Part shown: piece by piece, positions 36,480-49,668 of the stretch
Position numbering within the stretch: position 1 is the first letter of the stretch
How the letters are laid out: every line of letters begins with the position of its first letter
Origin: Ehretia macrophylla
Taxonomy: Eukaryota > Streptophyta > Magnoliopsida > Boraginales > Ehretiaceae
Direction: 5' to 3'
NCBI GenBank assembly: GCA_037974665.1
Contig: CM075777.1
Span: 10,873,001 to 10,937,000, forward strand
Length of the DNA stretch: 64,000 nt
Notes under the pieces: model-generated
What the model was told of the DNA's origin: nothing
The model's input: only the letters and a program-made list of their open reading frames with translations
The model's database searches: none
Position numbers and translations under genes: made by a program

Positions 36480-36672
36480 CGAACCCATTACACACGAATA
36501 ATTGACGCCCACGACCTGTTCCCATACTTTCCCATGTCGGACAGTCATCGATAATTACACACAAATAATTGAGGCCCACGACCTGCTCCCATACTTTTCC
36601 ATGTCGGACAGTCATCGATAATTACACAAATAATTGAGGCCCACGACCTATTCCCATAATTTTCCACGTCGG
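36480..36672. repeat. Tandem repeat, three copies of a 60-70 bp unit
   Basis: The unit contains ACACAAATAATTGAGGCCC, ACGACCTGCTCCCATAC and CATGTCGGACAGTCATCGAT. A detached piece of the same unit (ACAGTCATCGATAATTACAC) also lies at 36199-36218. Confidence 0.75.
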
Positions 36673-38078
36673 GCTACATGGCTGCTCACTGGCCTATCTC
36701 TACAGTTGTCTTACTTCTTTGATTAAGACTAATCTCGATATCTACAGGAACAAAATGATTTTCTACTATCTTTTGTTTGTTCATGTTTTTAATAATGGAC
36801 GAATTGTATATTGCTTGAAAAAAATTGGAGTAACTTTTTATTTTTTTTTATTTTTTATTTTTATTTTTTGAGCTTTATTTTGTTTAACCTGAATAGCAAA
36901 CAATTCACCGAATTGCACGATTCACCACGATTCAATACAATTCAATGATCAATTCACCTAAATTAGCTATTCATTCACTGATTCGAATCTATTTTTGTGC
37001 GAATCAAATCGTATCACGAATCGTACGATTTCGAAAACCATGATCCCAAGTGCACAAGCTTCCAGCATGTCAAATAATTTAATGGTGTAAGAGCTTGCAC
37101 TTACAGTAATCGAACACCAAAATGGCTTGGCAAAACTAGAAAAATTAAACTTGCCCTATGAGTAAGTCAAGTTGCTCGAGTATTTTAGGTTTTTAGTAAT
37201 TAGTCTGCTATAATTGCTGTAAAGTCTAATGTTGTTGTGACTATGCTAATTAGGTAAACACAAGTTCGATTTTAATAATGTAAGAATGAAGAGAACAACT
37301 CGTCAATGCTAATAATACGACTATAGTCTAACCTGAGTGGGATTATCCACCTTAGGAATTGAAGTGATGATAGTAGAATTGACCTCCTAACAATATATCC
37401 ATCTAGCCTCCTTGATTTCCTAATCAGTGACAGGATTAGCCAAGAGTTCAATATTGCTTCCTCTGCATTCACTAATTTCCCAAAGTGTTTTAAGAGTTCT
37501 TCAGCATTAAATTAAAACAATAAAATTAAAATGTATACAATAATGTAGCTTGTTGCTGCATAGAAGTTTTTAAACTTCTTTATGGGCTTTCTCTGGGTTG
37601 TGTGCGGACCATTTCTTTGATAGTAGCTAGTCTTGTTATCGCTCATTTCTTTGCACCAGTCACATCTACCATGACCTGGTTTTGGTCTTTGGGACTTTTC
37701 GTAGTCTCTCCAACTTTCCTGACCCTATTCACATCTTCAGCCTGCTTCTCTTTATAATTTTCTCATGGCATTGATCCCATTTTTGGGCGGTAAACCCAAC
37801 CTTGAATTTTCAGCTCTAATCTTTATCTAATTGCCGGGAAGAATATTGTTTAATTCTTTCATCATTCCACTCAAACCACATACAATTTTTTATTAAATGA
37901 AGTCTTCTAGATGGCAATTGATATGTTAGAATACGTTGTGAACAGGATGACATTCCTAGCTTTGTTTTGATTTCCATGCTTGGTATGATGTAATAAATCT
38001 AGAATTCCCATCCTCTAGGTAATCCAATTCCCCCTATTTTGAGATTAACCGCTCCTCACAAAACACATAGGATTATCG
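36673..38078. other. Intergenic DNA, nothing recognised
   Basis: No ORF with family motifs on either strand. The stretch 37560-37900 is somewhat less AT-rich and has broken minus-strand frames rich in Lys, Arg and Trp that might be an old gene relic, but I cannot assign it. Confidence 0.4.
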
Positions 38079-38185
38079 GAATGAGCTCATTTGTCAAATG
38101 CCCAAACTAATTTTTCAAAATATAATATATTACTAAAGTAGACATTTGTATACATCTTACTACATTTTTCTTAATAACAATAACA

Positions 38186-38225
<40 letters not shown>

Positions 38226-39160
38226 TAGTGGTGGTGGGAATGAACTCATTTGTCTAAATGACCAAAATAACCTTTCAAAACATAATATATTACAAAACTA
38301 ACCATTTGTAATATATTACTATCTTAATAATAATATAATTATTACTAATATTAATCATAAATAATTTTAATAAGAAAAAAATTGTAATGATAATAATCTT
38401 TATTAATTGATATTATTAATTATACATAATTTTAATAATTAAAAACAATTTGTTATAGTTATAATCTTTACGAATAATAATAATAAATATATTTATGAAT
38501 TAATAAATATATTATATACATGTGACAAACTCTTTTGTCAAATGATCAAAATGCCCTTTAAAAATAACCATAGTACAAAACGAAGTACTTATATATATGC
38601 TATTGTCTTAGTAATAATGATGATGATGATAATAATAATAATTATGATTATTTATGAATTAATAAAAAGATTATATAAATGTTACAAACTCATTTGTTAA
38701 ATGATCAAAATTCTCTTTAAAATAAGAATACTACAAAACCAACCACTTATATACATGTTATTGTCTTAGTAATTAAAAATAAATAATAATAATAATAATA
38801 ATAATCGTATTCATAAATAATATTAAAAAATAATAACAATATTTATAATAATCTTAATAAATGATAATAAGGTAATGGTAATAATAATAATAATAATAAT
38901 GACCATTTTAAATAACATTAACAAATAATAACAAATAACAACAATAATCAAAATATTCTATAGGTGTTACAAAACTCATTTTTCAAATAACCAAGATGCC
39001 TTTTCAAGACATAAAATATTATAAACCTAGTCCTTTATATACTTGGGTTGTCTTAAGAATAAAAATAAATATAATAATTTTAATTTTAATAATAATGGTA
39101 GTAATAATAATAACCATACATAATATTAATAAATAATAATCATAAATATTGATAATAATA
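38079..39160. repeat. Diverged repeat family alternating with AAT microsatellites
   Basis: At least five degenerate copies of a block reading roughly ACAAACTCATTTGTCAAATG, ATCAAAATGCC, ACATAATATATTACAAAAC and ATGTTATTGTCTTA start near 38079, 38238, 38518, 38679 and 38963. Each is followed by a run of AAT/ATA units, the longest at 38178-38222. The same block recurs at 52921-53520. Confidence 0.7.
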
Positions 39161-39165
39161 ATTTT

Positions 39166-39168
<3 letters not shown>

Positions 39169-39221
<53 letters not shown>
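39169..39221. repeat. (TA)n microsatellite
   Basis: About 26 uninterrupted TA units, 275 bp downstream of the CYP82 stop codon. Confidence 0.95.
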
Positions 39222-39223
<2 letters not shown>

Positions 39224-39495
39224 TGTTATTTCATACAAGTCATTGCTAATACTACTTAAGCATGACATACTATTTGCCCAATTTATTCTATTCTCATTTT
39301 CATTATATTCCTTAACTAATTACATTCATGTCCAAATTCAATACTGGATAACAATTGCCATCTAGAGTTTATTAATCAAGTTTAAGCCACAAATACATGA
39401 GTTTATAACCTGTGAAAGTGCTTATACTCATTGCTTCCAAAAACAAAACGAAATTCTTATAGTCTAGCAGTTTACACAACTTCATGTTTAATTGA

Positions 39496-42400
39496 TTAAT
39501 AAAGATTGAAAGATAACCGTGGGGCGACAAGTACATCGAGTGGAGTGGCTTTAAAGTTTGTAAGGCCGGCACTCTCAGTCATATCAACAGGTTCATTAAA
39601 TGGAGTTGAGATCTCAAAGGCATGCAACAAGTTGGCTAAAACCAAGTGTAGCATCTGAAGACCAAAAGTCACGCCAGGACAAATCCTTCTACCAGCACCG
39701 AATGGGATCAACTCAAAATTGTGGCCTTTAAGATCAATTCCTTCATGGGTAGCAAGAAACCTTTCTGGCTTGAATTCTGATGAATTAGGCCACACATGTG
39801 GGTCTCGTTGGAGTTTCCATAGGTTTAGTATTAGCCTTGTGTCTTTTGGAACATGATAACCACCTAGTATGCAATCTTCAGTGAATTCTCTTGGGGCAAA
39901 CAATGGGGCTGCTGGGTATAATCTTAATGTCTCTTTAACAATGGCTTGAAGATAGACCAACTTGCCAATATCTGCTTCATTTACAAGTCTATCCTTCCCA
40001 ACTTTCATGTCTAATTCTTCTTGAGCCTTTCTCAAGGCATGAAGATTATTTAGTAGTAGCGATATTGTCCAAATCAGCATAACCGTAGTAGTATCATTCC
40101 CACCAGCCATTAAACCCTGAAAATACAAAAAAGTAAAGTTCCATTTCCAAAGCTGGCACATAGCTGTTTGTTTTATAATGGGTGAATACTTGTCATAGTC
40201 CCTCGCCTATGAGTGTTATAAAGTTTTAATCCATTAACTTTTAAAATGAACTTTTTATTCCCTAGATTTTGATCGTTGGGAACTTTTAGTCCCTTGACCT
40301 TTAAAATGAACGTTTTAGTCTCTAGAGTTATATTAATGAGACGCCATTAGTCCTAGATATCAATTCCATCCAAGATTAATGACGTTACATTGATATAACT
40401 CTAGGGAATAAAAATTTCACTTTAAAAGTCAAATGATTAAAAGTTTCTAATGTCTAGAGTTCAGGGACTAAAAGGTTCATTTTAAAAGTTAAGGGACTAA
40501 AAATTCTTAACGGCTATAGTGTAGGGATTATAACAAGTATTAACCCTTTTATAATCTATGGTGGCACAATTTGAATTAAATGTTTATAAATTTATTTTAC
40601 AACTCTTTACCGTAAAAGAGAGAAAGAGAACTCAAACCATGTTTTTTTTCCCCTAAGCAACTCAAACCATGTATGTAGCTTTCAGAATCAAATAGGGCAT
40701 AAATTCTCTTTCTAAAAATTGTTTTCTTTCAAGTACTTTAAGATAACTCAAACCTTGCATTTAGCTTTCACAATGGAGTATGATATACATTTTCTTTCTA
40801 AATGTTAATATATTTTCTTATTTACTTTAAATTATCTCGTAATCATCCAATTGCGTACAAATTAACTCCGACTCTGACTCATTTGCTTTCTTCATTGGTC
40901 TTGGTCTTTTTACCTACCAAAGTTGGATGCTAGTAGGTCAATCGTCCTCTAGCCAGTGACTAGAGTTCTGTTTGGCCTAACTTTTAGACGCTCAAAAGTG
41001 CTTTCAGTGAGTTTAGAAGCTAAAATAACATGTTTGGCCCATTTTTAAAAGTGCTTTTAGGTAAAAGTTGAAGATGAAAAAAGCTAAAAATTGAGAAGCT
41101 CCAAATTGGAGCTTTTTAAAAAAAAAATTTACGAAGCTGTTTTACATAATGTAAGAAACTATTTTTCTTTTCTTTTTTCTCAAATTTACCTTCCATATTT
41201 TTAAAATCTGATATTATCCTCAAAATTTTTAAAAGATCTACGTTATCTAACACAGGCCAAACAGTTAACGGCTTTTGTTCAACAGCACTTCTTGTAAAAG
41301 TTCTACTCTAAAAGCTTTACACCTCAAAAGCTAAAATTTCACAGCTAGGCCGAACAAAGCCTAGGTATTATTGAAATTGAGCTTTTGTTATATTATAACA
41401 ATTAATATATTACGCTTAATTAAGTTAATTATGAAAATAAGTTAGTTTCCGTCTGTAAGTATTCTTAGTTACTAAACTTTAAGATTTCTCATTACTTAGG
41501 ATTTGACTCATCTACAATTCTTTTGTCTACAATGATACACAATACTCATCTCGATAAACAATAGGACACCCCAATATCATCTACGGATTACGTTAATTTT
41601 GCTAACTAATTTTTCAACTATGGCCAAAAAGCATTAAAAACCAAAATCTAAAATGTATCAAATCTTTAATCAGTTACCTAAATCTTACCATATTTAGCAA
41701 AACAAATGGAAGCCATATAATTTTATTGTATAACCAAGTCATATGTAGCAAAACAAAAGCAAAAAGCGAGTATTAATTGAATTATATGAAATTTTTTTTG
41801 GTTGAAATATAATGTATTTTTTAATATATTTTTTTCAAGTTGTACTCAAACCATTGAGATAGGATTTGCTTTGGTTGAAATATGTGTACTTTTTTTTACA
41901 ACTGAAATTTTGGTTAAATTATAGCTCCACTGTTATAAAAGCAAACCAAGCAATTCCACCTTAGATCAAGATTTTTTTTTTTTTTTTTGTTCAAAACCTT
42001 AGATCGAGATTAATTTGTTCATAGATTGCTCAAAACTAGTTGATAAAATTATTAAACTAAGTATGTACATGATTTTTATGTTTCTCGATTTAAAATGCTT
42101 GGTAGGAGCTCGATTTGATAAGTAAAAAATTACCAAATTATGAACTTGACTCATGATGGTATGACTTCCATCTCTTTTGATAAATATGGTACGATTTAGG
42201 TAAATAGAAGATTTGATTTAGTTTAGATTTTAGTATTTAATATATATTTTCTAATTATGGTTGAAAGGCTAGTGTAACAAGATTAATATAGTTTATAGAC
42301 AATATTGGGATATATCAGGATAAAAATTGAGTGAAACACATGTTAACATACCTTTTTTTTTAATTTAAAGAGATATATAAATCAATATTGTATTACATAT

Positions 42401-44190
42401 ACTATTGTCTTATAAGGGTATATGGGTATCATTTATTTTGGCCCCACCCCTCTTCAATATAATAATCAAAATACTATTCAAATATCACATAATATTTATA
42501 TTTATGTCTTTTCATGAACTATATTGAGATAAATTGTCAGTTTATACGAAGATACAACTATGCCTCGTAATTATGACTTTGTCCAACGTAATGTTCGGTC
42601 TTATAGGGACTCATCTGCTAGTCGAACTAATGGATCTTCACTAAGACACACCATGCAGGACACTTTTGTACTTTAATATTGAACTCAAGAAAATCTCTCT
42701 TCTCATTACTTGAGTTCGAGGTGACTGGCAATGTATATTGCCTTTATTTAATCTCTTATATAGTGACACTCTACATGAGTTGAGTTTTTTTATTAACTAT
42801 ATTCAACTAATTTATAAGCTCTCCCATTGTAAATATTCACACAAAATAATAAATAAAGATATTGTCTCCTCTCCTCACTTTCTTTAACTCTAAACAATTT
42901 TTATTTTTAAGTGTTTCAAGATAACTCAAGCCATTCCCTAGCGAAACAAATTAAAGTACAAGTGTTAGAAGGAACAAATTATCGCGAGTTTGAAGGAATA
43001 AATTATTGCGAAAATTATTTTGGATGTTAAAAGAAAAATTTGTATTCAACATAAATATAGAGATAGCCTAAAGAATAGTATTTTGTGTACATATTGAAAT
43101 ATCAAATTCATTGAGTTAATAGCCATATTTTTTGTATATATGTATTTTTAAAGTAGAATGAAATAACTTATTTAGAAAAAAAAAAATGAATTTTTGCTTT
43201 TGAAGTAAGTGTTGCAAGAGGAACTCATACCATGCATGTAGCTTTGACAATAGTATCAGGATCATAACCAGCAAGATTTGCCCCTTCCACGACTGACAAC
43301 ATCACGTCCATGAAGTCTTTTTGGCCACTAGTCTCACCATTGACTTTCTTTCGACGATGTTCTTGCAACCATTCTTCCAAAATACTATCCATTTCTTTGG
43401 CAACTATTTTCATAGCCTTCTCGTATCCTCCAATATCAAGCCACCCTAGCCAAGGCAACCCATCACCCGCCACAAACACTCCCATAAGGTGTAAAAAGTC
43501 CCTCATCACCTTTCGACACCGCCTAGCTTCTTTCTCATCATCACTGTTAACAATGTCACCGAAGTATCTTTTCCCAGCAACCATTCTTAAAATCACGTTT
43601 AGTGTTAAATCCCCGAACCATTTTTTCATATCCACCAAAACACGGCCTGATGATGCATTTTTCTTCTCATTCCAAAGCATGTAGAGCTCTTTTATGAAGG
43701 TGTCAGTTTCGGAGATTCTTACATGTTTGAGCAACTCAAGGCGGCGATTGGAGAGCACTTCGAGCGAAATTATCTTGCGTAGCTCACGCCAATATGGACC
43801 ATAAGAGGTGAAGGCAAAATTGGCATAGTTATAGGCCAAACATTTGGCTGCTTTATACCTTGGACGAGATAATGTAATATGATCATGTGTTGTGAATATT
43901 TCCTTAGCTAGTTTTGAGCTGCTCACCACCAAGGCTCTATGGACCCCGAGCCGTATGGTGAAAATTGGACCATATTGATCAGCTAATGATCCTAACGTTA
44001 TGTGAGGAAGTTGAGTTTTCCCTAGGAGGTGGAGGTGACCAATTACAGGCCATGCCCCACCTGCTTCAGGTGGTACATGTTTTTTACCACTTCTTCTAGA
44101 CCTCCATGATATGCAGTTGAAAACAAGCAAAAGAAGAAAGATTCCAGCAGCTATGGCAGTGCTGTTAATATCTATGGGGAAGAAATCCAT
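39496..44190 (-). CDS. Cytochrome P450, CYP82 family (two exons, 526 aa)
   Basis: Predicted microsomal haem-thiolate monooxygenase. Exon 1 is 44190-43231 (320 codons) and exon 2 is 40116-39496 (206 codons plus stop), joined by a phase-0 intron with GTATGAGT donor and TTTTCAG acceptor. Seen in order: N-terminal membrane anchor (residues about 11-29), hinge [14 protein letters not shown] (about 40-53), helix-C WRELR (134-138), oxygen-binding I-helix GGNDTT (325-330), ExxR as ETLR (382-385), PERF (437-440), and haem loop [10 protein letters not shown] with Cys466. Family assignment rests on [24 protein letters not shown] and [12 protein letters not shown], which are CYP82-like, and on the single intron. 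CYP82 members include nicotine demethylases, homoterpene synthases, flavonoid and indole hydroxylases; the substrate here cannot be told. All key residues are present, length is normal and no frame break is seen, so it is probably functional. The start ATG is preceded by a good TATA box. Confidence 0.93.
40180..40546. mobile_element. Mutator-like MITE (367 bp) with 9-bp target duplication
   Basis: Ends GGGTGAATACTTGTCATAGT... and, inverted, GGGTTAATACTTGTTATAAT.... Flanked by a perfect 9-bp duplication, TTTTATAAT (40171-40179 and 40547-40555), diagnostic of Mutator-superfamily insertion. The interior is a long imperfect palindrome built on GGGACTAAAA and TTTTAAAATGAAC words. Lies in the CYP82 intron, 63 bp from the acceptor. 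Confidence 0.85.
40965..41361. mobile_element. MITE, copy 1 of a family seen twice here
   Basis: Inverted ends GTTCTGTTTGGCCTAACTTT and GGCTTTGTTCGGCCTAGCTG. The interior has AAGCTCCAAATTGGAGCTTTT and CCTCAAAATTTTTAAAA blocks shared in the same order with the element at 49829-50224. The TGTTTGGCC-type ends suggest a hAT-like MITE. Target duplication not resolved. Confidence 0.7.
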
Positions 44191-44252
44191 GGGTTGTTTT
44201 GCACTTAGGTTTTTTATTAGAAAGTGGATGCTTCATTTGCAAAAATTGGGTC

Positions 44253-44260
44253 TTTATATA
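44253..44260 (-). promoter_or_regulatory. TATA box of the CYP82 gene
   Basis: Minus-strand TATATAAA inside CTATATAAAGACCC, about 63-70 bp upstream of the ATG at 44190. An ATTGG (inverted CCAAT) lies directly upstream of it at 44264-44268. Spacing implies a 5' UTR of roughly 35-40 bases. Confidence 0.7.
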
Positions 44261-44524
44261 GACCAATGGGGTACAATTTTTTTCTTTTGTTTCTTTTTTG
44301 GGTTCTATATTTGGACAGTAAAGTTGAAATATATCTTATAGAGTAATTTTATCAGGATAATGGAACATCTTCTGGTTCAGAAAAGTCATCACCATTGCTA
44401 TTTGGTCACTATCCTATGTGACAACGACTCCACTAGAAATCTAGAGATACAATTGAACTGGACAAATTTTAGTCCAGCAATTTTGACTAAGAAAGCCCAC
44501 TGAGCAAGCAAATGTCATGCATCT

Positions 44525-44601
<77 letters not shown>

Positions 44602-44612
44602 TATATGTGTGT
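44525..44612. repeat. (TATACA)n microsatellite upstream of CYP82
   Basis: About a dozen near-perfect ATATAC/TATACA hexamers followed by a short (TG)n, 335 bp upstream of the CYP82 start codon and so within its likely promoter. Confidence 0.95.
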
Positions 44613-45244
44613 GTGTGTATAATCTTTTGAAACAAATTGCGAACCGTTTATTTCTTTAAGCAAGTGAATCCAATTTACATGTGATAATTGCTAAATGAAA
44701 TCACATAAGATCCAATTAAGAAATAAATTCTAGCTGGATTGATGACACACTTTGAATATATATATATATATATATCAGTAGTGTGAAAATATTGAAGTTC
44801 ATACATTATATGAAGGAAATTCTGAAAGATATATAGTATTTTCTAAAGTTCTATCAATCTTCCAATTTTATAGGTTCTAGCTAACCAATCCATTTTCGCC
44901 TAAGGGCTCTCTAAGTACGTTAAACTTTGGCGTGAATTATTAGGAATTTTAGTCTTTTTTATTTTGATTTAGTGGAGGGCTAAGTCTTACAATTGTAATT
45001 AATGAAAATTAATCTCACAACTTCTTTTACTTATAGTGAGAAACATACCACTAGACAAAAGGGCTAAGAAAAAATTTGAGTCTTGAGGCAACCTTTATCC
45101 TACTAGGAATCAAATAATCAGGGAAAAGACAGAACATGAAAGGAAAAGACAACAAAGATTAAATCAACGTACTCTTCGTATACGTATGTTAATGTAATCA
45201 AATAATTGTGATTCTTGAACACTCGCCCTTATCGCTCATGATAA

Positions 45245-45442
45245 ATGGATGTCCCACGAAAACAAATAATTGTGAGACACCAATTTCAATATCAATCTTA
45301 TAACTTCACCCACCGAGCAACCAAGAGGCTGGCTGGACCACAGTTCAAAGGAGACACTCCCGTCGAGCCTCTTCAGGGAAATCATGCACCATCTCAGCCA
45401 GCTCAACAGATGCCTTTCACCTTCAACTTGAGGGAAGCATAA
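45245..45442 (+). pseudogene. Possible gene fragment with RATKRLAG motif
   Basis: A 65-codon frame, rich in Gln and Pro and less AT-biased than its surroundings, containing HRATKRLAGPQFKGDTPVEP. RASKRLAG-type motifs occur in plant methyl-CpG-binding-domain proteins and related nuclear proteins, so this may be a captured or relic exon. No MBD domain or further exon is visible nearby. No stronger assignment is justified. Confidence 0.3.
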
Positions 45443-45586
45443 GGGATTATATTGAGGAACTTGTCTGCAAGGTTAGCCCTTCACTCAGTTAGGGGACTCC
45501 CCAAGCCCTTTCCCTGACCTCCCTATTAAGAATTATCGGAACAAACCTTAAAATCAATTGGTGCTAAAAATAGTACTTTAGAATCC

Positions 45587-45690
45587 TATAAGGTGATCAT
45601 GGTTTTTATGATTTTTCAATACAAGATAAATGTTAGAATTATAAGGTGGTCATGATTTTTATGATTTTTCGATACAAAATAAATGTATAT
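45587..45690. repeat. Two tandem copies of a 53-bp unit
   Basis: TATAAGGTGATCATGGTTTT and the following ATGATTTTTCAATACAAGAT recur at 45640 with a few substitutions. Confidence 0.75.
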
Positions 45691-48600
45691 TCTAATACTG
45701 TCTAATCCTACTGTATGTTACTATCATTTAAACCCCAGCATGGAAAGCTCTAAGAATCAACTCCCTTCTTGTTATCTGACATGAATTAATCCAGTTTAAA
45801 ACTATTATTCCAAGGCATCCTTTCATCTGGTTGCTTACATGCCTAGCTAGATAGGCTCCCAACAGAGACAGAGACTTATTGCATGAGGAATCTAGTAAGA
45901 CTGCAATTTTACATTCTACCACCATTGCACGAAATCAAGAGATATTTCGTTGTCTGTTCGTCCTGATAGGTGCTTGGCAACTTTTGACCACCTACATTTA
46001 AATTGTTTTGAAAGAGATGCAAAATGTTAAACAGCGAATGATCAGATAAGTAGCTTTAAATACTAAATCGTAAATTGAACATTATAGGATAGAAGAATAA
46101 AGGGAGTTGGTATTGGGGGATCTGGGGGTTGCAGGATAGAAAAATGAAGTTTTTTTTTTTTTTTTTTTACCCCTGCCCTCACCTGCCCCTACTTCATGAT
46201 ATTCAGACCCTGGTCTCTCAACTGTTATAAAAAGTAATCCATTATTAAACTACACTTAAATCTCAAATGAACTTTATTCCTCATGCATAATTTTTAAGTT
46301 TGCCCTAATGGTCACTTTTTGGATGAAAAATGCATGGTGAACTCACATCGTTTCAATTAAGACACTCTAGACGCTAAATGGTTCATTATGAAATGTGAGG
46401 GACCAAATTTTCGAAGGCCTTATAATTAAAGGGCAGTTAGTGACATTTATCCTTTACATATGCGATATATGACACACAATGCTAAACTGTTGAATGTCAA
46501 GCAGTCACTGCTGCTAAGGTGAAAGCCATGTAAGAATGGTCTACTTAAAATGGAAAAGTGACCCCCCTCCCCATCAAAAAAAAAAAAGGAAAGAAGGGGA
46601 GGGATTTAACACAAAGCAAAAGAAAAAGTAGAAAGTACCAAAATCTAGCAAGCTCAAATGAAGAAAGAAAAAAATGGACTACTTTTTTAATATTATACTT
46701 TTAGGACATCCCAAATTGAAGACATATGAAAAATTTAGGTGGCAAAACAATATGGAAAACTAATTAACCAAGGAGTTGGGGAATGGTCTGAGGTTTTAAG
46801 TTTAAACCATGACTTTGGCTTCTATTATGAAATAAACATATGAAAAACTAGGCAAAAACAATTGAAGATATATGACAAATTTAGGTTGTTCAAAATTGAA
46901 GACGTGTGAGAAATTTGGCAAAACAATTTAGTCTTACAAGCATTGGCCGAGGGACATTGGCCTGTGCTCATGACCCTAAGTTGGGAAAAAAATATTTTGT
47001 TTTTTGTTTTTTAGTATTAAAACAATGATAAATAATGGGAAGTGAAAAAATGATAGGAAATATCTTATTTTTATACTTTTTAACCGACAATCCTTTTTAA
47101 TTATTTTTCTTATTTTCTTATATTGAGAATGATATGTTTTATATTTCTATCGAGTAAAAAGAGAGAGTGAGGGGAGAAAAATATACAAAAAAAAAATTAG
47201 ACAGTCTTCACCAAACATATGATCAGAGGGTGACTTCTTATCCCATGGAGCTAAAAATTGGTAGCAGGTTCGCAACTCAAGTTTCTACAATCTGAACAAT
47301 ACATATTAGTTTCGGAGTTTTTAAGGCCTTTCTGTTGCATGTACAATAGCCATTTTCTTATTATTTTTATGTATAGGTTATTATTTTAATTTATACATGT
47401 TATGCTTGGAATTTTTTTAATCTCAATTTGAATTGAAATTCTAATTTGATGTGTGTTGAATAAGGCATGGTTAAATTCTTTTTTTTTTAAAATTAATTTT
47501 TAAACAACAATTTTCGTCTATAATTTACTTAAATTAAGTACTGGTCTAGTTATAACATATTGTGATCTATCATCACAAAAAAATAACATTTGGCATAAAA
47601 CAACATTTTTTATAATTTATACAAAATTTTATACATAAATACACGCGTGTCTCAATCCCGAGTTGTTAATTTTATCACTGTATGCTATAATGTTCACATT
47701 GATCTTCGGTGTCTGACTCTACCACTACTCATAAGTACCATACAAATCATACTCTCACTTTCCAAAAGCACGATACGACAATGTTATTTCAATGTCGGAC
47801 GTGGCATGAAGCACTATCAAAAAACCATAAAATAAAATAAAAAACAAAAGAAAGGAAAAGAAAGAAAGAACAGGCAAATTAGTAGGGAGAATTCTTTCCA
47901 AAGTACTATTATCAAGTTCTTCTTTAATGCCATGATTTTCCACCTACGGAAGGAATGCAACAAGAGGATATATCAAGGGAAGCTTCAACTGAAGGACAAA
48001 TTTTTAGCAGCGCTATCTTTTTTGCGTCGAAATCTAGATGGGGGCATCGTTCTTTAGTAATGCCCCCATTGTGAAATATTTTCTTTTTTAAAGCTTTTTG
48101 AATTATTAGATCACTTCCTTACCTAGCAAAAACAAAAGAAAGAACAAGCAAGAGATTAATATTTATGGTTAGATCGATGATCTATATCCCTTACTCACTG
48201 ATCTTTAAGCCGGCTCCAAGATCAAGTATTTCCTTATGCATAACTCTAGCAAACACATTTACATTTGTATGTGATGGTGAACACATATATATGCCGCTGC
48301 TTACAGCTTTGTTTGAATGGTAGGGTAAGGGTCTGTGTCTGGGGAAGGATAAGGGTATTATATAGTTCGGCTGGTGCTTTCTTCTAGAGTGTTTGAAAAC
48401 CTTTATGGTATGAAATTTATTTAATTTATAAATGAATTCTGTGAAAATTTATATTTAAAAATGAATCATCTTATTTGGAAGTGGAAAACAGTATTAAATC
48501 AATTCTAAGACTTGTAAATATGTTTATTGTAAGCATTCTTTTTATGCCCCTATATTTTGAAGCTTTATTTTTTAAATTTTGATAGGAAAATATATTCCAT

Positions 48601-49668
48601 CAATATCACTAATCAGTTTTAGAATTAAATTTAATTAATTAAAATTGATGAATAAATAATAGGAATAGATAGATGAATAAATAGCACGAATAAATAATTT
48701 GTGATTTTAGATGACTAATTAAATATGTTAAGATTACCTGAAATTAAGGATGAATGAATAATTAACTTATAATTTGGGCTTTTAATTTGAAGACCAAAAA
48801 GAAGTTTGGATAAAGAAATATGGAAAATAAATTTATTGTGAAGAAGTTTGCAAGAAGAATAAGAAAAAATAATTAAATAGGAAATGAGGGCAAAAGACTA
48901 AAAGCAATAAAAAGGAAATAAAATTTAGATAACAATTTAGTCTTTAAAAGATGATTGACTAATTTTGTGGCTTGAAATTACAAACTCCACCTCTTGAGCA
49001 AGGATTTGGATAAAGCTTGAGTAAATTTAGGATTTGCAAATTTTAGAATTTTTAATTTTTTAAAGAGATACTTCCAAACACAAAAATTTTGATTTGCACA
49101 TGAATTCCACAAAATTTTATAGAATTCATTTGTTCCAAACAGTATGTTATGAAATCTTTGGTAAGCCTATTTTTATTTTCCTGGGGCTTTAGTTTTGTTT
49201 TTTTTTTTTTTCTAAAAAGAACGAATTAATAAAAGAAAATCTCGGAGGATAACAATAAGTGTACATTTTGTAGTGGATTTTACCCTTATTGCTAAATAAA
49301 TGTGTGATACAGTGATTGGTAACAATATAATTTATTGTGTAATAAATGGCTGATTTGCTTTTGTAAAAATCGATATTCTACATAAACATCCTAAAATTAT
49401 GCAAATCAATTCAGGAAAAGAACGGAGAATGGAAAGGAAATTCTTTTAAAACTGAATATACAGACATGGCAACTAAAGCACCAAAGGAAGAGATCATGCA
49501 AGTAAATTATTTCTTGGAGTGAGTCAAAATTTAAAATTATTTGTAGATTGCCGTACTTAAACAATTTCAAAATTCCATTGATTTTTGGTAGGCTTAGGGT
49601 TAGGGGGAGGGTACGGGTACTATATATATAGTTCAATTACTTTCTCAAGGAAATGTAAGAGCATTTAT
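45691..49668. other. Intergenic DNA, nothing recognised
   Basis: AT-rich with scattered homopolymer runs (poly-T at 46150-46169). Short frames have no family motifs. 48300-49150 has some inverted similarity (ATGAATTC...AAATTTTATA words at both ends) that could be an old MITE, too weak to bound. Confidence 0.4.

Larger units (their letters stand above)
40117..43230 (-). other. Intron of the CYP82 gene (3114 bp, phase 0)
   Basis: GT-AG intron between KATCM (exon 1) and [10 protein letters not shown] (exon 2), the conserved CYP82 intron position just before the I-helix motif. It is long for a CYP82 intron, partly because it holds at least two MITEs (40180-40546 and 40965-41361). The rest (41362-43230) is AT-rich with nothing recognised. 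Confidence 0.9.

Noticed and set aside
36480..36672. CRISPR-like regular repeat spacing
   Set aside because: Contiguous 60-70 bp tandem units without distinct spacers, in a plant nuclear context.
43310..43684. 124-codon plus-strand frame antisense to CYP82 exon 1
   Set aside because: It lies wholly opposite a clear P450 exon and has no family motif; it is a coding shadow.
44441..44635. Minus-strand frame encoding (Tyr-Val) repeats
   Set aside because: Direct translation of the TATACA microsatellite.
46200..46440. Possible foldback similar to the 40180-40546 MITE
   Set aside because: Some GGTTCATTATGAAA and GAGGGACCAAAT words occur, but inverted ends and a target duplication could not be matched.
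49262..49276. TTTTGTAGTGG resembling a CACTA right end
   Set aside because: Only a partial match lacking the CTTG core, with no subterminal repeats to its left.
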